Of a stretch of DNA of 64,000 nucleotides, positions 1 to 64,000 are shown piece after piece. The translations under genes and the position numbers were made by a program. The stretch spans positions 12,526,764 to 12,590,763 of the forward strand of contig NC_079426.1 of assembly GCF_026213295.1 (NCBI RefSeq), given 5' to 3'. The number at the start of each line of letters is the position of its first letter. Within the stretch, counting starts at the first letter, position 1. The DNA comes from Gadus chalcogrammus. Its lineage: Eukaryota; Chordata; Actinopteri; Gadiformes; Gadidae. A model generated the notes under the pieces. That model was not told where the DNA came from and made no database searches. It saw only the letters and a list, made by a program, of their open reading frames with translations.

Positions 1-1150
1 TCATATATACAACACACACAGACATACATAGACACTCGCACACATACACAGACACACAAGCAGATACACATTGTTACACACAGACAATACAGAAAAAACA
101 CTAAAACACTAACAGGCGATCTCATACATGCTCCCATAGACATACATATACACAAATGTATACACACACCCACACTCTCAGCCACAAACATACACACCCA
201 CGCACACGTTATCTTCCCAAGTACCATGTATTACTCAGGCAGGGAATGAGTGTGTTTACATGGTCACTATCCATCAAGATAAGGTTACAGAGATATTGAG
301 CCATATTGACGGGTGATTAACCCTGGGCTTGGCTGAATGTTGAGGATATATTTCACAGATGACATTGGACAATCCAACTGCCCTGTGTTTAGACCAGGTG
401 ATATGTATGGATATAGCATAATATCCATATGATGAATACAAAATAACATTGCAAACCGTCCAACCCATTGGCTATTGAAATAAGTGGACATTTTAAAGTT
501 ATTGGAATCAAAAACAAAATGTTTTTATTCCTGGCCGATTTTTTAAACTTCATATCCTTATACATTTTTAACTGTCTTCTGCTGAGTGGATGTTTGCATT
601 TCATGGCTATCCATCCACCACTTAAAAGTAGATTTCGGCTAATATTAATCATGAATGTGTTCTTAGTAATATATGTGTATGTTGTTGCACCCCGGTAGTC
701 ATTTTTCTCAAAGGCATCATTGAATAATTTTTAGTCGTGCGGAAGCAGCCCATGAAAGCTCAAACTCTGCTGAACTTTGAACTTTCAATGCCAGCCCTCC
801 AACCACGGGGCTAGGGTGGGCATGGGGGGGGGGGGGGGTGCCATCTGGGATGACATCATCGCCTACGGGCACACACTGGGCACATTGAGACGAGCGGAGC
901 ACAGGCGCCCCGACCACACGCTTCAGACCGAAAGGTCAAACTGACCTCATACAGCCAAGAATTGTCTGATGAAAAAGCAGAGGGGGGATTTTGGCCACTT
1001 TGTTCCCACAAACTGCTTACAAAGTCCATTGCATGGTGGTTTGGTTGTCTGTATATTTTGTGCGTCATCATATATAACTGACAACTGAAGCCAAATGTGC
1101 AAATCTAAAAGAAAACATTGAAAGACAATGAAAGTGTAAAATAACTTTAC
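1..1150. other. sh3pxd2a intron 2 (part)
   Basis: No coding exon was recognised. The first 220 bases are degenerate CA-rich sequence. A G-run lies near 825-838. No conserved PX continuation was found, so the next exon is outside the window. Confidence 0.6.
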
Positions 1151-3413
1151 CTGCAGGTCAAAAAACTTGCTGTAGCGTCTGTAGATGATATGGGAAGTAG
1201 AGTCAGAGTAAGTGACATTGATAAGGTACACCTAGAGAGAGAGAGAGAAAACAAACAATCAAACCAGATTCATTAGGGTGTGGTAAAGAGCCCTCTGAAC
1301 AATCAGCAGCAAACCCTGACTCCCCCGAACTCCATCCACACCCCAATGACCCAGACTGGAGTCACTCCTAACTCAACTCGACGGGGGTCACCAGGGGTCA
1401 AATACAATCGTCATGCCTGCACGTCATGCAACCCCACCTCATCAAGAAGCTGTCACAAAATACTCTCTACGTTTATTTACTATCCTACCACAGCATGGTT
1501 GAATACTTGATTCTGATTGGTCAACAACGTTCCAAGAATGCATTATCTACGACTACGGGACACCTCTGCCTTTTAAAGGTTTCAAATACATTTGCTACAA
1601 ATAAAACATTAAAACAACTATCATACACCTATCGACAACATCTTACATTGCCGACGCAATAAAGACAATATGCTCAAAGCTTGTAACAAATCGCAATTGA
1701 CATTTGATTTGATGGTTGTTGAACTGTAACTTGTATCCAATTATTGTTGGGAATTGTTGTATAAGCAGAATAAACCACTCAGGGTCTATTCCTAACCTCC
1801 TTCATGGTAAATGAAGGGACGGGGAACATCCACACATTCATACTTGCTGGTAACAACTCTGATTCACAGACATGTCACCTTTCCTAGATGAGTTGTCATC
1901 AACAAAGGAAAGGAAAGGACACTGCATTCCTGTAGCACCACATCTTGTGCTCGGCTCAGCAACCACTTGCACCCAAACGCATTTTCTTTATTTATTTACA
2001 ATTATAGGTAAATTGATTTCAGTTTTCTTTCAGTTATTTTTGTCTAAGGAAGCAAATCTAACACATTCTTAAATCTAAAAAAGAATCTGAGTGGAAGATA
2101 TTTTCTACAGAAAACACAGTCAGCTGAGTTAATAAAAAACTAACCCGGAAATCAGAGAGTAAAACCTGCAATCAAGTAAACAAACCCACGGGCAATAGAA
2201 CCCAACCTGTGCTTTTAACCTGATGGCATTTGAGTATGCAAAGGAAAACATTAACACATGGGGACAATCTGGAGAGCTTTTATTTACCTTTTCAAAACAA
2301 AATCTATATTTCATAGCTGCTCAATAATGCACCTATCTAGTCAGAATCACGCGTCCTAAGGTTGCTTGTTTGATACAGTCGATCAGCAAAGGCATTACAA
2401 AAATATATATATATATTTGCTGAATAGTAGAACCAATGTTTTTTTTATGTGTGTAGTGCACATATCCTATCACGCGTTGATATAGTCAGTAGCAGAGTAA
2501 TTACATATGTTTATTTTGTGAAATAGGCCACTTTGCTTGGAGTTGGCCCGAGGCTTCCTTTACTGTATAGGCACACCTCCACAGCCTCTTCAAGTGCCAT
2601 GCAAAGAGTGACAGTACATTTTGGGTCGGCAGTTTGTCTTTATTTCTGTCTTGAACACAAACGATGAGGTAAGTCTTTAGGCCCTATATCATCAAGCATT
2701 TAGGAAAAGGAAACGCGAAATGATACACTATTTGGATGAGCTCATGGCATGATTGCCGGTGGTAGTAAGTCTTTTTGTAAACAGATGAGTCGCCAGCAGG
2801 TAGCCTACAGTCTGGGACGCACAGCTCTCTGAAGTGGCTGTCCCCCTGAAAGGAAGCGCGACTTGAGACAAAGGACAATGACTTCATTCCTCTGGGTAGT
2901 CTGCTGAGGCATTTCCAGTGGCTTAGCTCGTAGATAACGAGATCTTCCTTCTTGCAGAGAACACGATACAACACGATCTTGCCATTAAGGGTACGATCCC
3001 AAGGGGAGAGGCTACGGGGCCCTGGGGGAATACCGTTCACCAAGCGAGAGAGAAATTGAATTGATCCTAACTCTTAAGATAATGAATCCCATCGCCACTG
3101 ATGGGCAAATTGATTTCCTCAGGGACCTTAGGGACCCTAACTTGTAGGAAATGTCATGAAACGCCATGGCATCTCTGGAAAAATGACTCAAGTAGCCTAT
3201 CATGTGATGTTATTTTTTTCCTTAAACAACTATGTTTGTGTTTGGATCCGTATAGCCTACACTTGAAACAGCATAGTTGACAACGAAGTGTTGACCCGTC
3301 CTAAGAACGGTCCCGAGATACAAATAAATAAATCAACTTACATAGTGTTTGGACGGGTTTCTTCTCTTCTGCACATCCACAACTTTAACTTCAGCGACTG
3401 TTCGTAGATGCAT
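1151..3413 (-). CDS. sh3pxd2a: SH3 and PX domain protein 2A (TKS5), 5' coding exons only
   Basis: Two minus-strand coding exons are visible. Exon 1 (3342-3413) has its ATG at 3413-3411 and encodes 24 residues starting MHLRTVAEVKVVDVQKRR and ending NPSKHY. Exon 2 (1151-1231) encodes 27 residues, starting VYLINVTYSDSTS and ending YRRYSKFFDLQ. Both have clean GT/AG borders and phase 0 joins. This is the start of a PX domain; RRYSKFFDLQ is the phosphoinositide-binding basic segment shared by TKS5 and TKS4. TKS5 is a Src-substrate scaffold that recruits actin and protease machinery to podosomes. The segment KRRNPSKHYVY plus the neighbours slk and col17a1 favour SH3PXD2A over SH3PXD2B, although EVKVVDVQKRR is also TKS4-like. 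The remaining PX and SH3 exons must lie left of position 1. Teleosts usually keep two copies (aa/ab); which one this is cannot be told. Confidence 0.9.
1232..3341. other. sh3pxd2a intron 1
   Basis: An intron of 2.1 kb between the start-codon exon and the second PX exon. It is AT-rich and holds no recognisable exon or mobile element. A 119-codon open frame on the minus strand (2684-3043) resembles nothing I know and was not annotated. Confidence 0.7.
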
Positions 3414-4409
3414 CCTGACAGCTCACTCAAGACTCTTTAGCGCGCTGGAAAAGTCATGGACATTTAACCCCCTGGAAATAGTCAGTCCGGGAAAAACACG
3501 CAAGTAGACGAAAAAATAAAACAAGTAGCAACAAGACGCGAAACGAAGCGTTCCCCACAGTCGCTTATGCCCTTCCTTAATTGTAATATGCGAAAGTTGT
3601 CAAGGCTGCAACACGCGATAGGACAATCTGGAAAGCCGTCCCTTGCTGTTAGAGAATCGTCTTGTCCCAGAGAGGGGCTGGACCATTATGAAGACAGCAT
3701 GGCCAAGAGAGTTGCTGACGCTCGTTTGACCATTGACATGGGCGGTCCTAGAAAGTGACTATAGAGACAGTAGTGGTAACTGTTGTAATGTTATATTTGA
3801 GATCTGTATGACCTCCGTTCAAGGGATTGTATGTCCCGTCCGTCTCCCACCCATGCATGTATTCACGCTTTTTGAGGAATGGGTTTGGGGGGGTGGGCAT
3901 AGATTAATGAAAGACAACAAAAGTTTAATGATAGAGCCTATACACATGCGGTCGTTTTTATTTTGTTTTCATTTTAAAGCTGTGGTTTGCCTAGAGGGCT
4001 TATAGGCATTGATTTTAGCCGAACAATGAAAATACAGTACGACCAAACCTGATGGTATTGTCTCCACCTGGTGGAGGTTATAGGAATATAAAATATTTGG
4101 AAATTGCCACAGTTATGAGTAACTAGTGAATTAATAGCGCATCGTAGTTTTCCGTTCTCTTTGGTGACGCCTGTAAAACTTAGTGACGATTCCCCAGCAG
4201 GCTTTGGCTCGGCATTGTGTATCCCAGGAGACAAAGTGGTAACTCAGCTGTGCATTGGTAAAATAATTTACATTTAGTAATTTACCATACGCGTTTATAC
4301 ACGGTGACCGCAGTTATAATCTTGAAGTTTCATAATGTCACATAAGCCAGTTATATGGAGCGTGATCCGAGGTCTTTCTTCTAATAGAAACAAAATAAGA
4401 ATATAATGG

Positions 4410-4452
4410 ACACACACGCGCACACACGCACACACGCACACACACACTCACA

Positions 4453-4521
<69 letters not shown>
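4410..4521. repeat. (CA)n microsatellite
   Basis: CA dinucleotide array with CG and CT interruptions at its left end; pure from about 4456 to 4521. Lies in the sh3pxd2a/slk spacer. Confidence 0.97.
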
Positions 4522-4524
<3 letters not shown>

Positions 4525-5003
4525 TACTAATTACGTATAACAATAATATTATTTTTGTAATAATAATATTGACTTGCTACAGGGGATATGGCCTACGTTA
4601 TTGTTCAGCAAATTTACTAAAATGATGCTGACGGTCATGCTGTACATTTACCACATGGTGGCGTTTAACCCCATGTTTCCCTAAATTATAGCGTCTTCTT
4701 TAACAATGTCAATGTGGGTTTAATTTAACATTTCAAAAAAGGGAATTCGTTTCACAAAATTATGTTTTAATATCATTGAATCCAAACATATTGGAGCAGT
4801 TGAAAGTCTTAATTCTAAAAGCCACGTGTCGCCTAAAAGCCTAATATGTCCAGGTTATAATAGGCATAGTAGTGCGAAATACGATGCAAGAATACATACC
4901 TATATTTTTAATGAATAACATTTGCAAATAGCTATTCGTTATTATTCATTAGGTCTAAAGGGTGCATATGGAAAACTTCACCCATTTTTTGCTGATCGTG
5001 ACG

Positions 5004-5041
5004 ACAGGAAGCGAAGCAACGCATGCGCAGAAGCGCCAATG
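5004..5041 (+). promoter_or_regulatory. Candidate slk core promoter motif cluster (ETS, NRF1, CCAAT)
   Basis: Within 40 bases lie an ETS-like ACAGGAAGC, an NRF1-like ACGCATGCGCAG palindrome and GCCAATGG (NF-Y type). This trio is typical of TATA-less housekeeping promoters. It sits about 450 bp upstream of the slk ATG. Motif matches are direct; function is inferred. Confidence 0.4.
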
Positions 5042-5457
5042 GGCTGAGCAACGAGCAGCACGTCTTGGAAGAAGAGTTGCAGGATACAGAATACCGCTAA
5101 CTTCTAAGATCAACCCACCAAGACACCAAGAGCAAGGGACTTTCGTTACCCAATCGTTCGGGAACCTCTTCCCGTTTCCCATCAACGATGTAAAGGAGTT
5201 GGTGGTGGTGGATATTGTTTTAACTCCTGTAATCCTTCAAACTGGACCGCTAACGTTAGTCAATGATCGGTTAGTTTGTGTTATTTGGCCGACGAGTGCC
5301 GCGCTACGATGTTACGAGTTCAACGGTATAAAGGAAGAAAAGATATGAAAACTCGGATGTATTGATATATATCTGAATGGAACATATTACTGTTATTTGA
5401 AGTACATCGCTTTGGATACCAATACGTGTGTGGAGTACATTTTCACGGCGGAAATAA

Positions 5458-31865
<26,408 letters not shown>

Positions 31866-32894
31866 TCCACGAGACAAACGGCATGTCTAGCTACTCAACC
31901 ACTGTGGCTGTGCTCACAGGCTCCTTCTAGTGGCGCCGGACCCCATTTTATTATTTTCTGACCGTTACTGATGAAATGGCATGTGATTACTACACTGCAC
32001 TCTTTCATTTTTTTCCTCCACCATTTGCAATTGTGACATGCCTGACCACACAGACTTTCACACACATACACACGTATAAACACACACACACACATTACAA
32101 CACACACGTGCACATATACAATCACACGCACACACACATTGTGCCACTGGTTTCCTGGCATTGGGAAATGTTGTACAAAGGACAATCCTTGCTTTCTGAT
32201 AGCTTGATGGCAGAAGGCAAATCGCATTGTTCTAATGATTTGTAAGCACAGCCTCTTATTGTATTGATAATCTTCAGTGCCTGATAAGTTACAACTATTA
32301 TTTAGGTTTTGTTTAGGCTCTTCCAAGGTTACATGCTGAATGTCTGGCAGGTCTTGCAGTGCCTACCGTGTATGTAAACGTTGATATACAACAAACATCT
32401 CCATATGTAGGGATAATGTATCATGCCTTATTCCAACCGTATGTGGCCTGGGAAAGGGAAGCTTGGGCACCCACGACCCAACCCCCGGATAAGCGGTTTG
32501 AAGATGAGGATGAGGCCTTATTCCAACCGTATGTTTCTTTCAATCTGGGAATCCACTGTTCTGGTGTTGGGGGGGGGGGGGGGGGGGGGCAGGGGCGAAT
32601 CCACTAGTGAAGCAGAGTAAGTGATAATCCAGACTTTTTATTTTTTAACATGCTATTTATTTGGTGTGCTGCGTTTAGGTAACATGTTGGTTGCTAGTTG
32701 GTCTGGGAAGGGGAGGGTCGTTGATATTGTCTTGGGAAAGGCTCACCAGAGTTCTGTGTTCTGTGGGATGTAGTGCGTGCTCTAACGTTGTCTGGTATGT
32801 GTATGTGGAGTCCAGTGTGGTGCTGTGGTAATGTGCGTACATTGAGGAAAATTCCACCCACAACCCCCCCAGTAATGATGTTTCGCTATGTTAA

Positions 32895-33240
32895 AGCGAG
32901 GGTAGGCAATTGTGTTTTTGGGCATAGTTCACATCTCTACATCCCGCCAGCATTCAATAAATCAAATGCTCTGACAAAAAAAATTCAAAGATATGATATC
33001 TGTGATTGTCACAGGACTATAATACTTGCATTTGGCCGGAATGAAATGATTGGATGGCCGACCTGTCTGTCTACTTACCTTCCCGGCTACGGGCTCTCTG
33101 TGCATGATAGGCAGCCCTATCGCTAAAGCTAGCATGTCTTGTGTGTTGTGAGTGGCTTTGAAGGGAGGGGTCTTTTTTTGTTGGATACTTTCAAAATCTA
33201 GCTTACGCTGGCTGTTTTCTCCAAATTGCCTGCCCTATCT
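32895..33240. mobile_element. Palindromic MITE family B, copy 2 (Kolobok-like)
   Basis: Begins AGCGAGGGTAGGCAATT and ends AATTGCCTGCCCTATCT, inverted repeats, with perfect TTAA on both sides (32891-32894 and 33241-33244). TTAA targets with AG...CT termini fit Kolobok rather than piggyBac, whose ends normally start CC. It lies in the presumed slk 3' UTR. Confidence 0.8.
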
Positions 33241-34103
33241 TTAAATAGGGGCTTTGTTTTACCAAAAAGGCCAATTTAATGCATACTTAATTTTTGCTAA
33301 CCCACATATTGCATATCATAATCACCATATTTGTATTCTGGAGTTATCAGGAACAAGTTCGACATTCTTGCAAAGTTCTGTACTTTGTTTCACATTTGGG
33401 GTGCAAAACAACCTTATACTGAAGGAATGTAAAGCTGTTTATTTGCACTGTTGACTAGCCTTGAGCTAAAAGAATATGCAATGCTGTCGTCGTATGTACG
33501 CAGTATATATATATATAATTTTATTTTTTGGACGCTAACTGCCCAAAAAGCTTTGCCCTTCTCCCCCCCCCCCCCCCCCCCCTTCTGAAGCCATTTCTAG
33601 TTCCAAACCTCATCCAGCCGTCCCTGTGTACTGCGTTTTGTGAAGCTGGCAATGTCAACGTCAGCATTATGTTGTCTCTGTACCTTCTGTGTATGTGTGT
33701 ATCAGGTCCAGAGCGTGTGTCAACTCTGTAATTTTTAAGTGACCACTAAATGCCTCCAAACAAAGATCCCGGCAGAAATGTTATCATAGTTTTATTTTAT
33801 TTTTGTTTTATACACAGTGCACACCTTAAGTATGCCAGGCTCTTAAGAATACTGAAAACGACTGCTAGAATGCCGTTTGTTTTATTGGTTTATTCGAAAT
33901 GTTTTTTGAATGCTGGACTTTTATTGGGAAACACTCCATCGCCTTCATATATTTCAGAAGCAAATCTTTTATTTTATTATGTGTGTGGAACCGTTTTGAT
34001 GATTTGATGGTGTTCCTTCCTACCGCTGAATAATCGGAATGCTTTTTTTGAAGGTCTGATCAAATGTATTTAAGGGGTCTTTATAAATGGACATTTTGTT
34101 GTA

Positions 34104-34109
34104 AATAAA
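34104..34109 (+). terminator. Candidate slk polyadenylation signal
   Basis: AATAAA within ttgtaaataaaatatc, followed by a T/G-containing stretch. Its position about 110 bp from the minus-strand signal of col17a1 supports use as the gene end. Confidence 0.5.
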
Positions 34110-34215
34110 ATATCGACCGGATCTTGTAAATGTTATCTATGAACACTTTCCTCTCATGAAAAATTATTTTACACAATATCAATTATATATCACGACTCAC
34201 AATTCCAAAAATAGA

Positions 34216-34221
34216 TTTATT
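34216..34221 (-). terminator. Candidate col17a1 polyadenylation signal
   Basis: TTTATT on the plus strand reads AATAAA on the minus strand. It would give a col17a1 3' UTR of about 1.2 kb. Other minus-strand copies exist around 33.97 kb, so the true site is uncertain. Confidence 0.4.
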
Positions 34222-35443
34222 TAAGTGTCTTAGAAATTGGATCCTGTTTGCAAACGTTACCAAAACACCATAATCCTTTCAAAATATAACCTGGGAAAAA
34301 TTGCTTCCATATTTAATTGTTTTTATAACTTAGAACTGTTTTCCTGTCACTTAAATACAATTTCATCTCTCATACAAAAAATATACATTCCAATCAGTAA
34401 TCATAAGGCCCTAGCATTGCAAGTATCTTCTGAAGTGTGAATTATTTTTACCGTTTTTTTAAACTGACAAAAGATCATGATTTAAAAACAACATCTAAAA
34501 CTAGATGGGGGGGGGGGGGATTTACTGCCTAACAACACTTTGCTGGAATGCTAGTTATATAGCGCTGATATGGACCTTCGCGTTCATCTTCAAACAGGAA
34601 GGGAATTGTGTTTTTTTTGGTAGCAGCTTTCCTGAAACTGCTACCATTAAAAACTACTAGCCCTTCTAGTGATTGCAACCAATACAAATGCATGGCATGC
34701 ATTCAACTTACAAGGGGATAGTTGATCAGTGTTAATTTCCTTCACGGATACCTGAAGCCACCCTTATTCCTCGGAGGCCAAATAAAGCACATTTTAAACC
34801 CAGCTTTACACCAGGAATGCTTTGCTTTCTCCTACTGTATGTAACAAAGTGCTTTGCCTTCAAGGGAATAGGAGGCTTGGACATTTTGCTTGGTTTAATG
34901 TTATGTCTGGAAATATTCCTAACTATCTTGAATAAAAAATGTTGTAGTTCTTTTTAAGTATTATGGACACCCAAGGTTAAAACATACACATCTTATAAAC
35001 GAAATACTGAATTGAGCCTTAACTAAAAAATAAAATCGTCAACACAGGAAGAAAGACTAACGTAGTGCAAAATATCATCATATGCTTATTATTGCCTGAA
35101 GAACTACGGTTATCTGCAAAAAACAATCCCTACTCAAAGCCTTATCACCATATAAAAAAGTGAAAATACAACAAACGTAACACTAAAAATACTTTGTTAA
35201 AAATGGCCTGGACCTTAACGAACACAGACCTTAAAAGCACCTGCAACACTGCCTAAATTCAAGCCATTTGATATAAACTGCTTTTTTTTTTTCTCTATGC
35301 CATAGCAATCTATTCTCTGTATCTCACCACTGGACTTCACTACACAAGGCAAGCGGAGGAAGCCTAGCATGAGCCGCTGGTACTGTATGTACTGTGTGTA
35401 TAATTGTGTAAAGACGCATGTGTAAATATATCCCTATGAGATG
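34222..35443 (-). other. col17a1: col17a1 3' UTR (extent inferred)
   Basis: AT-rich sequence between the col17a1 stop codon (35446-35444) and the candidate poly(A) signal. No repeat except a G run near 34506. No coding sequence. Confidence 0.55.
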
Positions 35444-63658
<28,215 letters not shown>

Positions 63659-64000
63659 CCAACGTTATCTGGAGAGGTGATGATGGTTAAAATTAGTATA
63701 TAATATGATACTGCATTGATTAGTCCTGCTGATTGGGTTCAAGCTGAGACCAAGCACTAATGATGAAAAGTCTTTGTTTGTTTTTATTCTAATAAATAGC
63801 GCTGCAAACTTGAACCTACAAATTAGAAATATAAATTCTCTCTAATAGAAGCTGTCAAGGGGTGGATATTACACAGCAAGGCTGCTGTTGCAAATTGTAT
63901 GATACAATTCCACATTTCAAGACATTGTTGTCTTTTTCTGACATTGTGCCTCTCAGCAAAAACACACCAACACTACTTTATTCTCATTAGTGTGCTGTGC
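63659..64000 (-). other. col17a1: col17a1 5' UTR start and upstream intron
   Basis: Ten bases of 5' UTR (63659-63668) follow an acceptor reading cacctctccag on the minus strand. The remainder is presumed intron 1 of the transcript, with the non-coding first exon outside the window. Confidence 0.55.

Larger units (their letters stand above)
31866..34125 (+). other. slk: slk 3' UTR (extent inferred)
   Basis: Downstream of the TAG at 31863-31865. It contains impure CA repeats (32045-32140), a duplicated ccttattccaaccgtatgt motif (about 32427 and 32518), a 20-base G run near 32570, MITE copy 2 and a C run near 33564. The first well-placed AATAAA after the MITE is at 34104-34109. Later AATAAA copies near 34780 and 34930 could extend it. 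Confidence 0.6.

Noticed and set aside
2684..3043. 119-codon minus-strand open frame in sh3pxd2a intron 1
   Set aside because: No recognisable domain, no splice support and no codon signature; such frames arise by chance.
32895..33244. piggyBac element (TTAA flanks)
   Set aside because: Termini start AG and end CT, whereas piggyBac ends normally start CC; Kolobok fits better and no transposase is present.

Overview
The window is vertebrate, and specifically ray-finned fish, nuclear DNA. The genes are split by GT/AG introns, there are no operons, the introns are full of (CA)n/(TG)n and tetranucleotide arrays, and the dispersed repeats have the look of teleost hAT-, Harbinger- and Kolobok-type elements and tRNA-headed SINEs. 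The very long, very pure short tandem repeats resemble a gadiform (cod-like) genome, but that species guess is an inference only.

Layout. (1) 1-3413, minus strand: the first two coding exons of sh3pxd2a (TKS5 scaffold, start of the PX domain); the rest lies beyond the left edge. (2) 3414-5484: a head-to-head intergenic spacer with a TATA-less-looking promoter cluster for slk. (3) 5485-31865, plus strand: the complete STE20-like kinase gene slk, 19 coding exons, 1,174 residues as assembled, plus one candidate in-frame alternative exon. (4) About 31.9-35.4 kb: the two 3' UTRs, converging tail to tail. (5) 35444-63658, minus strand: the complete coding region of col17a1 (collagen XVII / BP180), 55 coding exons, 1,984 residues as assembled, ending next to its 5' UTR at the right edge.

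The order sh3pxd2a - slk - col17a1 follows the human 10q24-q25 neighbourhood (STN1, which lies between SH3PXD2A and SLK in human, is not seen here). The three genes are not an operon. All three products act at the cell cortex: TKS5 in podosomes and invadopodia, SLK on ezrin/radixin/moesin proteins and focal adhesions, and collagen XVII in hemidesmosomes. Whether linkage has any regulatory meaning is unknown.

I found no previously undescribed multi-gene system. The most unusual things are: a roughly 250-residue Gly/Ala/Thr/His-rich insertion inside the NC16A-equivalent exon of col17a1; an intronic tandem duplication in slk that copied a splice acceptor together with the first bases of an exon; a perfect 541-bp (GCGT)n array followed by a candidate alternative exon; a TIR element carrying a Harbinger-transposase C-terminal remnant; and a three-level nested repeat in a col17a1 intron. 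All exon coordinates were read by eye from splice consensus, reading phase and resemblance to the human proteins; none was checked by alignment software.
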